Part shown: positions 16,528 to 25,682 of the stretch, piece by piece
How the letters are laid out: each line of letters opens with the position of its first letter
How positions within the stretch are numbered: position 1 is the stretch's first letter
Origin: Gemmatimonadaceae bacterium
Lineage (GTDB): Bacteria; Gemmatimonadota; Gemmatimonadetes; Gemmatimonadales; Gemmatimonadaceae
Assembly (NCBI GenBank): GCA_030835125.1
Contig: JAUQWM010000047.1
Span: 1 to 55,916, forward strand
DNA: 55,916 bases
Reading direction: 5' to 3'
Notes under the pieces: model-generated
Seen by the model: only the letters and a program-made list of their open reading frames with translations
Told to the model about the DNA's origin: nothing
Database searches by the model: none
Program-made: the position numbers and the translations under genes

Positions 16528-17955
16528 TCAGTCACTCAGGTCCGCGTCGTCAGGCGCGGCTTCCACGACCACGTGCCCCGCGGTGCCGGGCGCCGGCCGG
16601 TGGATCGCCATGGGCTTCACGTGGCGCCGCACGACGTCCTTCGTCCCCCCGACCGCGAGCTGCGTGAACAGGAACGTGAACTTCCCGTCGTACGCCGCGG
16701 CCAGCGTCTCCTTCGTCGCGGCGTCGAGGTCCCACAGGGCGCGCTTGAAAGGCCCGAGGGCCTTCTTGCGGGTCTTGTAGAAGAACTGCTCGTCGGAGTC
16801 GGAGGGCTTCCGCTCGTCCTTCGCGTTCTCGCCCAGCCAGCGATACACGTCCTCACGCAGCGACGACGGCAGCGCGTCGTAGAGCATGTTCTGGAAATTC
16901 GTCGCCAGGTGGATCTCGGCGGTCTCGGTGCGCGGGAAGTTGTGGACCGCCTCGTCAGGCAGCGTGGAGGCGCCGTGCTGCACGGCGCCCGACAGGCCAT
17001 AGCGGTCGCGGGCGACCTTCGACAGGGTCTCGAGGGTCTCGAGGTCGAGCTTCACGTCCGCAATCGAGCCATCGGCCAGCACCACCCCGCCGTGCGACGT
17101 CCCGGACTGCACGCTGATCTTCGACAGGCCGGCCATGCCTCCGGCGCGGGCGCGGAGCGTCGCGGTGAACCCGTCCATGAACGCCTCGAGCTCCTCGACC
17201 GTGCTGTTCGAGGTCCCTACCTCGCCGATTTCACCACCCACCGAGATGGTGACGCCCTTCGGCTCCAGCTCCCGGAGGTACTGCGTGATCCCCGCGCATT
17301 CCTCGTAGTTGCGGCGCTGCTGCTCGGCGAGCGTTTCCTTCGAGAGGTCCACCAGCGTCGACGTGTCCACGTCGATGTTGTAGAAGCCGGCGTCGATCGC
17401 CTCGCGGGCGAGCGCCTTCACGGCGTTCACCTCGGGGTCGCGGTCAGCGGCGTACTTCTTCGCGTTGACCTGGAAGTGGTCCCCCTGGATGAACAGCGGC
17501 CCGCGGAAGCCCTCGCGCAGCGCCGCGGCCAGCATCACCGCGACGTACTCGGCGGGCCGCTGGTCGGTGTACGCAATTTCGGAGCGCGCGATCTCGAGGA
17601 GGAAGGCGCCGGCATCCAGGCGGTTGGCGACCCGGAAGATCGACCGCGCCGTGTCGTAAGCCATCCCCCGGACGTTGATCGCGGGCACCGTGAACCCGCC
17701 GCATTCGCCACGCCCGCGTGCGAGGTACAGGTCGTGGATCGACGATGGACGAACCCCGACCGCCTGTCCCAGCTCCCAGATCAGCCAGCGGGCCTGGTCG
17801 CGCGCTTCGCCCGTGCCAAAGACGGCCTCACGAACCAGGACGTCCATCGCCGGACCGGCCAGCACCGCCGGATCATGGACGATCACCGAGCCGTTCGACC
17901 GCGTCACGGCGGCGCCGAAGGCTGGATGGGCGGGCTGGAGGGCCTCCTCGATCAT
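16528..17955 (-). CDS. Class II fructose-bisphosphate aldolase-like protein
   Basis: The protein of 475 residues is longer than standard class II aldolases (about 340-360). Likely equivalents of the metal-site segments can be traced in order: FTVPAINVRGM, FIQGDHFQVN (Asp-His pair), VGGEIGEVG, SGTSHGG and VQHGASTLPD. This supports a zinc-dependent aldolase acting on fructose 1,6-bisphosphate or a similar sugar. The first 90 residues and the last 120 are not recognised. It sits in the pgi-pyk-tal run, so a glycolytic role is the simplest reading. The start at 17955 is chosen over an in-frame ATG at 18060; the gap to pgi is 117 bases. Confidence 0.7.
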   Translation of the reverse strand: MIEEALQPAHPAFGAAVTRSNGSVIVHDPAVLAGPAMDVLVREAVFGTGEARDQARWLIWELGQAVGVRPSSIHDLYLARGRGECGGFTVPAINVRGMAYDTARSIFRVANRLDAGAFLLEIARSEIAYTDQRPAEYVAVMLAAALREGFRGPLFIQGDHFQVNAKKYAADRDPEVNAVKALAREAIDAGFYNIDVDTSTLVDLSKETLAEQQRRNYEECAGITQYLRELEPKGVTISVGGEIGEVGTSNSTVEELEAFMDGFTATLRARAGGMAGLSKISVQSGTSHGGVVLADGSIADVKLDLETLETLSKVARDRYGLSGAVQHGASTLPDEAVHNFPRTETAEIHLATNFQNMLYDALPSSLREDVYRWLGENAKDERKPSDSDEQFFYKTRKKALGPFKRALWDLDAATKETLAAAYDGKFTFLFTQLAVGGTKDVVRRHVKPMAIHRPAPGTAGHVVVEAAPDDADLSD

Positions 17956-18072
17956 GTCGCTTAACCGGTGGGGGTGAGATGCGTGTTGAGTGATGAGGCC
18001 GCCTCGCCGACGCGCGGAGGCTCCGTCCCGGAAACTGACCACGCCCTCCGGCCGGGGCAACCCGGAGCGCCC

Positions 18073-19455
18073 CTACACGACCCGGCTCGGGTCCGGCCGG
18101 GGCAGGTGGTCGAAGGCAGCCAGGTCCGCCGCGAATCCCGGCCGCCCGAACAGGCCATACGTGAATCGCTTCCCCAGCTCGACCCCGGGCTGGTCGAACG
18201 CGTTCACGCCATACAGCTCGCCGGCGAACGCCGTGGCCACTTCGAGCAACATGATGAGCCCACCGAGGTGCCACGCATCGAGGGTCTCCAGGGCAATCGC
18301 CATGCTTGGGCGGCCGCGCGCGGCCAGCGCCCCCGCGGTGGCCCGCTGCTCCACCGCCAGCAGTTCGCCCAGGTGGTGTCCCCCGAGGTACGCCAGGTCG
18401 TCGTGGGACTGGTGCCGCGCCGGGATCGGCAGGTCCGGCGAGACCCGGTCCAGCGTGAGGAACGTGACGGTCTTGTCGTTAGGCCCTTCCATGAACAACT
18501 GGACCTGGCTGTGCTGGTCGGTGGCGCCAAGCGCCGCAACCGGTGTGGGCCCCACCGAGACGCCATCGGGACGGACCTTGCCCAGGCTCTCCGCCCACAA
18601 CTGGACGAACCACGCCGCCATGTCGCGCAGGCCGTCGGCGTACGGCATGAACACCTGGGTCCGGAGGTTCCGCCGGGTATCCGCCAGCCACTGCAGCACG
18701 GCGAACGCCCCGGCGGGGTTGGCGGTCCACTCGGCGGCCTCACAGCGCGCGCGCATGGCGCCGGCGCCCGCCAGCAGCGCGACGACGTCGATGCCGGCCA
18801 GCGCCGCCGGGAGCAATCCCACCGGCGACAGTACGCTGAAGCGCCCACCCACCGACGGCGGAATCGCCGGCGCCACGATCCCCTCCGCGGCGGCAATGCG
18901 CCTTAGCGCCCCGCGCTCCGGATCGGTCACGAAGACCAGGTGATCGCGCGCCGCCCGGCCGGCCTCCTCGAGCCGGCCGCGAACGATGAGGTACTGCGCC
19001 AGCGTTTCCGCGGTGCCGCCCGACTTGGACGTGACCACGAACAGCGTGGCGCCGAGTTCCACGCGGTCGAGCAGCGCGGCCATCGTCGCGGGGTCGACGT
19101 TGTCGAGGACATGGAGCCGCGGCCGTCCACCCCGCTGTGCGGCCGCCAGCAGGTTCCAGCCGGAGGGCAGGAGGGCGGTCCGCAGCGCAATCGGGCCCAG
19201 CGCCGAGCCGCCGATCCCGAGGACCACGACGTCGCGGATGCCGCGATCCGACGCCCACACGGCGACCGCCGCGCAATCCGTCACCTGTTGCGTGTCGTCG
19301 GGCAGGCCGAAGAAGCCCAGCTCACCGCGCTCCCGTCGGCGCGCCGTCGCGTCACGTGCCGCGGCGAAGGCCGGCTGTGCCCCGGCCAGTTCGGCGTCGG
19401 TCAACCCACCGGCGACGGCCGGCGCCGTCATGAACGTGTAGTCGAGTCGGATCAC
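18073..19455 (-). CDS. pgi: Glucose-6-phosphate isomerase
   Basis: The 460-residue enzyme interconverts glucose-6-phosphate and fructose-6-phosphate. It has VLGIGGSALGP, TSKSGGTAETLAQ, the PSVGGRFSVLSPVGLLP signature, catalytic-Glu segment QLWAESLGK, GATDQHSQVQLF and NAFDQPGVELGK. The length matches the shorter Bacillus-type enzymes. It starts at GTG 13 bases after the metallo-hydrolase stop. A CGTTAGGC motif lies inside the gene at 18477. Confidence 0.96.
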   Translation of the reverse strand: MIRLDYTFMTAPAVAGGLTDAELAGAQPAFAAARDATARRRERGELGFFGLPDDTQQVTDCAAVAVWASDRGIRDVVVLGIGGSALGPIALRTALLPSGWNLLAAAQRGGRPRLHVLDNVDPATMAALLDRVELGATLFVVTSKSGGTAETLAQYLIVRGRLEEAGRAARDHLVFVTDPERGALRRIAAAEGIVAPAIPPSVGGRFSVLSPVGLLPAALAGIDVVALLAGAGAMRARCEAAEWTANPAGAFAVLQWLADTRRNLRTQVFMPYADGLRDMAAWFVQLWAESLGKVRPDGVSVGPTPVAALGATDQHSQVQLFMEGPNDKTVTFLTLDRVSPDLPIPARHQSHDDLAYLGGHHLGELLAVEQRATAGALAARGRPSMAIALETLDAWHLGGLIMLLEVATAFAGELYGVNAFDQPGVELGKRFTYGLFGRPGFAADLAAFDHLPRPDPSRVV

Positions 19456-19468
19456 GCGCGGTCCCCGC

Positions 19469-20248
19469 TCAATCCACCTTCACCACGAGTCCATCGAATG
19501 CCGGGCTGATGCCCCTCGGCAGCTCCGCCTCGAGGTCGGCATGGAAGCTCTCGTGCGTCAGGTGGGTGAAGTACGTGCGGTCGGCGCCTACGAGCTGCGC
19601 CACCTTGATGGCTTCAGGGATCGACAGGTGGGTCGGGTGCTCGGTCCTCAGGAGCGCGTTGAGCACGAGGACGCGCGCGCCCTTGAGCTGCGCCATCGCC
19701 TCGTCCGGGATGCGCTTCGCATCGGTGACGTAGGCCAGGGCACCGATCCGGTAGCCGAAGACCGTCGCCGCGCCGTGCGGCACCTCGATCGCGGTGACAT
19801 TGATGTCGCCAATCTCGCGCGTCTCGCCAGGCGCCAGCACCCGGAGCTGGCCCTCCGGCTTGGACGTTCCCGGCAGCGGCCGCACGCGCTCGTCGAAGAT
19901 GTAGGGAAACCGCTTCGCGATGCGATCGAGCGTTCCCTCCGAACCGTACATCGCCAGCGGCGCGTCGCGACGCATCGTGAAGGCGCGGACGTCGTCGAGG
20001 CCCTGCACGTGGTCCGCATGGTCGTGCGTGAACAGCACGGCATCGATGCGGTCGATGCCGCTGCTGATGAGCTGCAGTCGCAGTTCCGGCGGCGTGTCGA
20101 TGAGCAGCCGCGTGCCGGTGTCGGTTTCCACCATGGCGCCCACGCGGTTCCGCCGGTCGCGTGGGTCCGGCGACCGGCACACCCGGCAGTGGCATCCGAT
20201 CTGCGGCACCCCGAAGCTGGTACCAGTGCCCAGGAAGGTCAGCTTCAT
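19469..20248 (-). CDS. MBL-fold metallo-hydrolase, PhnP-like (phosphoribosyl cyclic phosphodiesterase type)
   Basis: The 259-residue protein starts KLTFLGTGTSFGVPQIGCHC, has a Cys-rich N-terminal zinc site (GCHCRVCRSPDPRDRRNR) and the metallo-beta-lactamase motif THDHADHVQGLDD with later His residues. PhnP itself opens 1,2-cyclic ribose phosphate in phosphonate degradation, but no phn genes are here. It overlaps pyk by ATGA and precedes pgi by 13 bases, so it belongs to the glycolysis transcript; a role in removing damaged or cyclic sugar phosphates is an inference. Confidence 0.85.
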   Translation of the reverse strand: MKLTFLGTGTSFGVPQIGCHCRVCRSPDPRDRRNRVGAMVETDTGTRLLIDTPPELRLQLISSGIDRIDAVLFTHDHADHVQGLDDVRAFTMRRDAPLAMYGSEGTLDRIAKRFPYIFDERVRPLPGTSKPEGQLRVLAPGETREIGDINVTAIEVPHGAATVFGYRIGALAYVTDAKRIPDEAMAQLKGARVLVLNALLRTEHPTHLSIPEAIKVAQLVGADRTYFTHLTHESFHADLEAELPRGISPAFDGLVVKVD

Positions 20249-21687
20249 ACGACCTCGACCTTCATCAGGTTGGTGGTCCCCGGGACGTCGAACGGCACGC
20301 CCGCGGTCACCAGGACGCGATCACCCGGCCTGGCCAGCCCGCGCTGCAGGATCTCCTGCCGCGCGTACTCGAACATCTGCACGTACGAGTCGCTCTGCGG
20401 CGCCAGCGCCGGGATCACCCCCCACACCAGCGCCAGCTGGTGGTAGGTGCGCTCGACGGGTGTCAGCCCGAGGATCGGCACTTCCGGGCGCTGCGACGAG
20501 ACGATCCGCGCCGAGAAGCCGCTCTTGGTGAAGACCACGACCAACGGGGCGCCCAACAGGACCGCCGCGGTTCGCGTGGCGGCGGCGATGGTCTCCTCGG
20601 TCGACGCCCCGATCAGCCCGGCCCGGCGCTCCTCCCGGCGTTGGGACACCCCGTGCCGCTCGATCTCGGCGACGATCCGCCGCATGGCGCGCACGCTCAG
20701 CTCCGGGTACGCGCCCGAAGCGGTTTCCGCCGACAGCATGACCGCATCGGTCCCGTCGAGGATGGCGTTGGCCACGTCGCTGGCCTCGGCGCGCGTCGGT
20801 CGCGGGTGCTCCACCATCGACTCCAGCATCTGCGTCGCCGTGATCACCGGGCGGCCGAGCTGGTTCGCCAGGCGGATGAGGCGCTTCTGCACGAGCGGCA
20901 CTTCCTCGAACGGCAGTTCCACGCCCAGGTCGCCGCGCGCCACCATGATCCCGTCGGACGCGCGAATGATGCTGTCGATGTCGTCGAGCGCGCTGTCCTT
21001 CTCGATCTTCGCGATCACCAGGAGGGTCTTCGGCACCATCGCGCGCAGCGTCGCGAGGTCCTCCGCCCGCCGCACGAAGCTGAGCGCGAGGTAGTCGATG
21101 CCCTGCTCCGCGGCAAAGCGTGCGTCGGCGATGTCCTTCTCGGTGATCGACGGCGCCGACACCTGCACCCCGGGCAGGTTGAGGCCCTTGTGGCTGCGGA
21201 TCTCGCCGCCGTGGAGCACGCGCGTCACCACCCGCGGCGCGCGGACGTCGAGCACCACCAGCTCGATCAGCCCGTCGTCGATGAGGATCCGGTCCCCGGT
21301 CTTCACGTCCCGCGCCAGGTCGGCATACGTGACCGGCAGGTCTCCCGGGAGGCACGCCGCCTCGTCGCAGAGGATGACCTCGTCGCCCGGCGACACCGCG
21401 ACCGCCGTCTCGAGCGTGCCGATGCGGATCCGGGGTCCCTGCAGGTCACCGAGGATCGCCACCGGCCGCCCCCGCTCGGCGGCGAGCTGCCTGACGAGCG
21501 CGATCGTGCGGGCGTGGGTGGCGTGCGTGCCGTGCGAGAAGTTGATCCGGGCGACGGACAGGCCCGCGTCCATCAGCGCCCCGATCACGTCGGGCGTGGC
21601 CGAGGCCGGACCCAGCGTGCAGACGATCTTGGTCCGGTCGATGGGCTGCGGGACCGCGGGAACGACTGGCGTTGAAAGCGCGGCCAT
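20245..21687 (-). CDS. pyk: Pyruvate kinase
   Basis: The 480-residue enzyme converts PEP and ADP to pyruvate and ATP. Visible motifs are TKIVCTLGPAS, ARINFSHGTH, LGDLQGPRIRIG, the active site VIAKIEKDSALDDID, MVARGDLGVELP and ITATQMLESM with the C-terminal regulatory domain. It starts three bases after the transaldolase stop and overlaps the metallo-hydrolase gene by four bases. Confidence 0.97.
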   Translation of the reverse strand: MAALSTPVVPAVPQPIDRTKIVCTLGPASATPDVIGALMDAGLSVARINFSHGTHATHARTIALVRQLAAERGRPVAILGDLQGPRIRIGTLETAVAVSPGDEVILCDEAACLPGDLPVTYADLARDVKTGDRILIDDGLIELVVLDVRAPRVVTRVLHGGEIRSHKGLNLPGVQVSAPSITEKDIADARFAAEQGIDYLALSFVRRAEDLATLRAMVPKTLLVIAKIEKDSALDDIDSIIRASDGIMVARGDLGVELPFEEVPLVQKRLIRLANQLGRPVITATQMLESMVEHPRPTRAEASDVANAILDGTDAVMLSAETASGAYPELSVRAMRRIVAEIERHGVSQRREERRAGLIGASTEETIAAATRTAAVLLGAPLVVVFTKSGFSARIVSSQRPEVPILGLTPVERTYHQLALVWGVIPALAPQSDSYVQMFEYARQEILQRGLARPGDRVLVTAGVPFDVPGTTNLMKVEVV

Positions 21688-21690
21688 CCG

Positions 21691-22824
21691 TCAGCCGGCC
21701 GCGCCGACGGCGGCCGTCTTCCGGCCCAGGCGCGCGAGCAGCGTGTCGAACGAGCGCTGGAACGAGGCCACCCCTTCGGCCAGCAACTGGTCGGTCACCT
21801 GCTCCAGGCTGACGCCGACCCCCTCGAGGGCGGCGAGATCGGCGCGCGCGGCCTCGAGGTGGGCGTCGACGGTCCGCGACACGGTGCCGTGGTCGCGGAA
21901 GGCATCCATCGTGGCCGGCGGCAGCGTGTTCACCGTGTGCGGCCCGATCAGTTGTTCGACGTAGATCACATCGCGATAGGCAGGATTCTTGGTGGACGTG
22001 CTGGCCCACAGCGGTCGCTGCACCATCGCGCCCTTCGCGGCCAGGCGCGACCAGCGATCGCCGCTGAAACGACGCTCGAAGAGGTCGTACGCCAGCCGGG
22101 CGTTGGCGATCGCCGCACGGCCTCGCAGCGACAGCAGGTGGTCGCGCGCCGCACCGCTGGCGGCGCCGGCGAGGGCGTCGAGGCGCTTGTCGATCTCGGA
22201 ATCGACGCGGCTCACGAAGAAGCTCGCGACGGATGCCACGCGATCGATTGCGCCGCCAGACGCGAGCCGGTCCTCGAGCCCCGCGAGGTACGCCTCGATC
22301 ACGCGATCGTGGGCCGCGATCGCGAACAGCAGCGTGACGTTGACGTTGATCCCCTCGGCGATGAGCCGCCGGATCGCGCGCGCGCCGTCCGGCGTCCCCG
22401 GCACCTTCACCATCACGTTAGGCCGGTCCACCGTCCTCCAGAGCCGGCGGGCCTCCTCCACCGTGGCCTCGGCGTCGAACGCCTGGGACGGGGACACTTC
22501 GATGGAGACGTAGCCGTCGTGGCCCCGCGTGCGTTCGTAGACCCCCATGAACCGGTCACACGCCGTGCGCACGTCGTCGGTCTCGATCAGTTCAAAGAGC
22601 GCGGCCGACGACAACTCGGGCGGCGCCGCGGCGACCTGCGCGTCGTACGCGGTGCCCTCGGCCAGCGCCTTCTCGAAGATCGTCGGGTTGGACGTCATCC
22701 CGACCAGCGCGTCGCGCTCGATGAGCCCGGCGAGCCGGCCGTCGTGCAGCATGGTCCGGTCGATGTAGTCGAGCCACACGGACTGGCCGGACTCGTTGAG
22801 GCGCTGCAGCGGGTTCGTGTTCAT
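21691..22824 (-). CDS. tal: Transaldolase
   Basis: The 377-residue enzyme of the pentose phosphate pathway has GMTSNPTIFEKAL at the N-terminus, VSIEVSPSQAFD, the Schiff-base lysine in NVMVKVPGTPDGARAI and NVNVTLLFA. Length and motifs match the longer actinobacterial/cyanobacterial type. It is the first gene of the tal-pyk-MBL-pgi run. A CGTTAGGC motif lies inside it at 22416. Confidence 0.96.
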   Translation of the reverse strand: MNTNPLQRLNESGQSVWLDYIDRTMLHDGRLAGLIERDALVGMTSNPTIFEKALAEGTAYDAQVAAAPPELSSAALFELIETDDVRTACDRFMGVYERTRGHDGYVSIEVSPSQAFDAEATVEEARRLWRTVDRPNVMVKVPGTPDGARAIRRLIAEGINVNVTLLFAIAAHDRVIEAYLAGLEDRLASGGAIDRVASVASFFVSRVDSEIDKRLDALAGAASGAARDHLLSLRGRAAIANARLAYDLFERRFSGDRWSRLAAKGAMVQRPLWASTSTKNPAYRDVIYVEQLIGPHTVNTLPPATMDAFRDHGTVSRTVDAHLEAARADLAALEGVGVSLEQVTDQLLAEGVASFQRSFDTLLARLGRKTAAVGAAG

Positions 22825-22843
22825 CGGCTGGCTGTTGGTTTCC

Positions 22844-22878
22844 CCTCGACCCTCGACCCTCGACCCTCGACCCTCACT
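22844..22878. repeat. Heptad array CCTCGAC (CGAGGGT on - strand)
   Basis: Four perfect tandem copies of CCTCGAC fill 22844-22871, followed by a degenerate CCTCACT. On the - strand the DUF2911 stop codon TGA is the first three bases of the array (TGAGGGT, then CGAGGGT units). Confidence 0.95.
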
Positions 22879-23443
22879 TCACACGCCAGGTCGCGCGGAA
22901 CTCGCGCGTGCCCCAAGCGAACCGGATCTCGCCACCGGCCGAATTATCGGGCGCGGGGATCAACCACATGGTAAAGGACTCGATCGGTGTGGCGAGCGTC
23001 CGCGAGGTCAACGGTGTGCGCCCCAGTTCCGTGGAGGCGTCGTAGGGAATGCCCCATTGGCCGGTCTTCGTGTTCACGATGAGCTTCCATTCCCCGTTGG
23101 CCGTGGTCTCGGCGGCCAGGGTATAGGCCCCCTTTGGCACCGTCAGGGTGCCGATGACCAGGTCCACGCCGGTGCGCAGCGTGGTCGCCTCGTTCGCGCC
23201 CAGTCGCCAGACCTGGCCGAGGTCGCCGGCCAAGGCTCCGGCCACGGTCCGCCCACGCGCGTGCGGCTGGCCGTAGTCGATGCTGACGGTCACCGGTGCG
23301 CTGCCGCGGGCCGCGCCCGGAATGGAGAGCGGGAGGGTGGTGGTGGCCCGACCGCTGGCAGCGGGACGCGCTTGCGCTTCGGCGCCCACCGGCGAGAGGA
23401 GGGCAACGGCCGACAACGTTGCGACTGCGACGAAACCGCGCAT
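22874..23443 (-). CDS. DUF2911 domain-containing exported protein
   Basis: The 189-residue protein has a signal peptide (MRGFVAVATLSAVALLSPVG..AEA) and the DUF2911 pattern: SIDYGQPHARGRT, GQVWRLGANEATTLRT, LTVPKGAYTLAAE and WGIPYDASTELGRTPL. The family is periplasmic and uncharacterised. AGGAG lies nine bases before the ATG at 23443. Its stop codon forms part of a heptad repeat. Confidence 0.88.
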   Translation of the reverse strand: MRGFVAVATLSAVALLSPVGAEAQARPAASGRATTTLPLSIPGAARGSAPVTVSIDYGQPHARGRTVAGALAGDLGQVWRLGANEATTLRTGVDLVIGTLTVPKGAYTLAAETTANGEWKLIVNTKTGQWGIPYDASTELGRTPLTSRTLATPIESFTMWLIPAPDNSAGGEIRFAWGTREFRATWRVK

Positions 23444-23850
23444 TTCGGGAACTCCTGACGTTTGGGAGGACCGCCGCCGCGGGCGGCGTTTGCCACGTCC
23501 GGCTGGCGTTCCGGGACTGAAGCAGCGTGTAACTCCATGGAAACTATCGACCTCGGTCACCCGCCTCAATCACGGGGGTCCACAGGTTCGCCCCAATGGG
23601 AGGGGGTTGACGTACGCCTGAAGTCGTGTTGCCGGTCCCTCAGGTCGGCATTACTATTGACCCGCCACGGAAGCCCCTGGGGCCCCGTGACTGGCCGGAG
23701 GGTGCCGGCCATCATGTCATCGATGAACCGGGTCGCACTCGTCAGGCACCGTCGGTTCGAGCCCGCGTGAGGGCAGTCTCACGCAAGGGTGATCGTAGTA
23801 CGGCTTGTCCGCACTCCGACCCACCAATTCACACGCACGGAGTGAAGGAC
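23444..23850. other. 407-base divergent intergenic region (DUF2911 / cspA)
   Basis: No convincing gene is seen. The region must hold both divergent promoters and probably a long cold-shock leader. TTCAC (23828-23832) and GTGAA (23842-23846) can pair just before the cspA start, touching its ribosome-binding site. I could not assign -35/-10 boxes. Confidence 0.5.
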
Positions 23851-24063
23851 ATGCGCACGTCCGGTACGGTCAAGTGGTTCAACGAGGCCAAGGGCTTCGG
23901 CTTCATCACCCCGCAGGACGGATCGAAGGATTGCTTCGTCCACCATTCAGCGATCCAGGGCAAGGGCTTCAAGACGCTGACGGAGGGTGAGACCGTGGAG
24001 TTCGACATCGTGGACGGGAAGAAGGGCCCCGCCGCGGAGAACGTCACGAGAATGGGCAAGTAG
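23851..24063 (+). CDS. cspA: Cold-shock protein
   Basis: The 70-residue single cold-shock domain has RNP1 KGFGFI and RNP2 CFVHHS, beginning [16 protein letters not shown]. It binds single-stranded RNA/DNA. GAAGGA precedes the ATG at 23851. It is monocistronic, with a terminator downstream. I cannot tell whether it is cold-induced or constitutive. Confidence 0.95.
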   Translation: MRTSGTVKWFNEAKGFGFITPQDGSKDCFVHHSAIQGKGFKTLTEGETVEFDIVDGKKGPAAENVTRMGK

Positions 24064-24095
24064 CCATCGGCCGCCGTACCAGCAGCCGCTGACAG

Positions 24096-24128
24096 AACAG
24101 CCGGGTCGTCTGAGACGATCCGGCTGTT
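24096..24128. terminator. Terminator between cspA and the FAD oxidoreductase
   Basis: AACAGCCGGGTCGTC pairs with GACGATCCGGCTGTT around a 3-base loop (one G-T pair). It lies between convergent genes and probably acts on both. Confidence 0.85.
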
Positions 24129-24162
24129 TGATCTTCATTCCGTCCGATTCCCGCTTCCCGAC

Positions 24163-25632
24163 TCAGTCGTCGAACCCGGCTTCTCCGTTCCCCGAGCCCG
24201 GATTTGCCGCCTTCGACGCCGGAGCCGGTGCGATGATTCCCTCGTAGGTCTCGGTCGGGATCCTGAACGACGCGGCGAGCTGCGGCTCGAGATCCTTGTT
24301 CAGCACCCGGCGCGCGACGTATTCGCCGATCACCGGACCCGACTTGAACGCTTCCGCGGAGCCGCCGCCCGCGATCCAGGCGTTCAGGATATCGGGGTGC
24401 CGATCGATGATGAAATTGCGCGACGAACTCTGCTCGTAGTGGCAGGCACGCGTCTCGTTGAGCGGCTGGTCCTTCATCAAAGGGATGCGCTCGGCCAGGA
24501 AGTTTCGCGCGCGCTCGACGGTGAGGGGATCGACATAGCGATCGCTCAGGTCCGGATCCTGTTCGGGGCCGCCAATGATCTGCGGTCCCGCCGGCACCGG
24601 GGGGAGCGGGCTCTGGCTGCCGCCACCGCCACCGCCCCGACCACCGCCTCCTCCCCCGCCACCACCGCGTACACGCAGGCCGCGACTGTCGAACGGCAGC
24701 GTGGGCCAGCCGGTGACGCCCGGGAAGTTGAAGCTGGGCATGTTGGGGAACTCGAAGCGATTGTCCCCATGCGGGGTCGCGAAGTAACAGACGCGTCCGA
24801 TCGGCTGCCGCATCCGCATCCCGAGGAGCCCGGGAAAGGTCTTCCCCAGCCACGGGCCCAGCGCGAACACGTAATGCTGCGCCTTGACGGTGTCGTGCGT
24901 GTTGAGGATGAGGCTCCCGATCCGCCCATTCTCGAGCGGCCCGGGATAGGCGCGCGCCACCACCACATCGCCGCCCATCTTCTGGAACACCTCGGCGACG
25001 CACTGCGTTGCGCGGCGCGCCCGGACGACGCCGGCCTCGTTTTCGTACAGGCAGGCCGTGATCCCGCGCAGGTCGAACTGCGGGAACTCCTTCTTCGCGA
25101 TCTCGACGTCCACCGACTCGTGCTTGATCCCGTTCTTCACGAACAGGTCCCGGGTCGTCTTGGTGAAGTTCTCCCACTCGTTCCGGAAGATGAAGTCACC
25201 CGTGGTCACGAACAGGCGCATCTTGAGTTCGCGCCCCCACTCGTCATCCCACGCCTTCCAGCGCTGGATCGACCGGCTCGCCCACTGCATCCATTGTTCG
25301 CCGTGGGGTCGGTCGCCGTACGAGGTGCGGACGCCTCGCGTCTCGTCGCCGGACGTGGACCGCGAGTTGCCCGGCCCATAGGCGTCGACCAGGACGACCG
25401 ACGCACCGAGCTTCCGCGCCCAGTAGGCCGTCCATCCACCGAACGCCCCGGCGCCGATCACCGCGACGTCATACGTCTTGCCGTTGACGGCCGGTGCGCC
25501 AAGGAACCGGTCCACCGCTGCCGTGGGCTCCGGCGGTGAGGCCGCGCCGAGTGACGACGCACCAACGGCCAGCAGGCCAGCCTGAGCACTGGCGGTCTTG
25601 AGGAAATCGCGTCTATGCAGGGAATCAGTCAT
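24163..25632 (-). CDS. Tat-exported FAD-dependent oxidoreductase (DAO family)
   Basis: The 489-residue protein has a Tat signal (RRDFLKTASAQAG) and a dinucleotide-binding start VAVIGAGAFGGWTAYWARKLG, then the DAO/sarcosine-oxidase-like segments HGEQWMQWASRSIQRW and NFIIDRHPDILNAWIAGGGS. It likely oxidises an amine or amino acid outside the cytoplasm, with FAD loaded before export. Around residues 325-343 a Gly/Arg low-complexity tract (nine Gly, Arg, six Gly) is inserted; it is encoded by a C-rich triplet run at 24619-24668 that could vary in length. Two NHL proteins lie upstream on the same strand. The substrate is unknown. Confidence 0.83.
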   Translation of the reverse strand: MTDSLHRRDFLKTASAQAGLLAVGASSLGAASPPEPTAAVDRFLGAPAVNGKTYDVAVIGAGAFGGWTAYWARKLGASVVLVDAYGPGNSRSTSGDETRGVRTSYGDRPHGEQWMQWASRSIQRWKAWDDEWGRELKMRLFVTTGDFIFRNEWENFTKTTRDLFVKNGIKHESVDVEIAKKEFPQFDLRGITACLYENEAGVVRARRATQCVAEVFQKMGGDVVVARAYPGPLENGRIGSLILNTHDTVKAQHYVFALGPWLGKTFPGLLGMRMRQPIGRVCYFATPHGDNRFEFPNMPSFNFPGVTGWPTLPFDSRGLRVRGGGGGGGGGRGGGGGGSQSPLPPVPAGPQIIGGPEQDPDLSDRYVDPLTVERARNFLAERIPLMKDQPLNETRACHYEQSSSRNFIIDRHPDILNAWIAGGGSAEAFKSGPVIGEYVARRVLNKDLEPQLAASFRIPTETYEGIIAPAPASKAANPGSGNGEAGFDD

Positions 25633-25640
25633 CGATCCAG

Positions 25641-25682
25641 CGAGTCACGAGTCACGAGTCACGAGTCACGAATCACGAGTCA
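25641..25682. repeat. Heptad array CGAGTCA
   Basis: Six tandem units, CGAGTCA x4, CGAATCA, CGAGTCA, occupy the whole gap between the oxidoreductase start and the NHL stop. The last three bases are the NHL stop codon (TGA on the - strand). Confidence 0.97.

Noticed and set aside
25641-25682. Tandem repeats as a CRISPR array
   Set aside because: Units are 7 bp with no spacers and no cas genes occur in the window.
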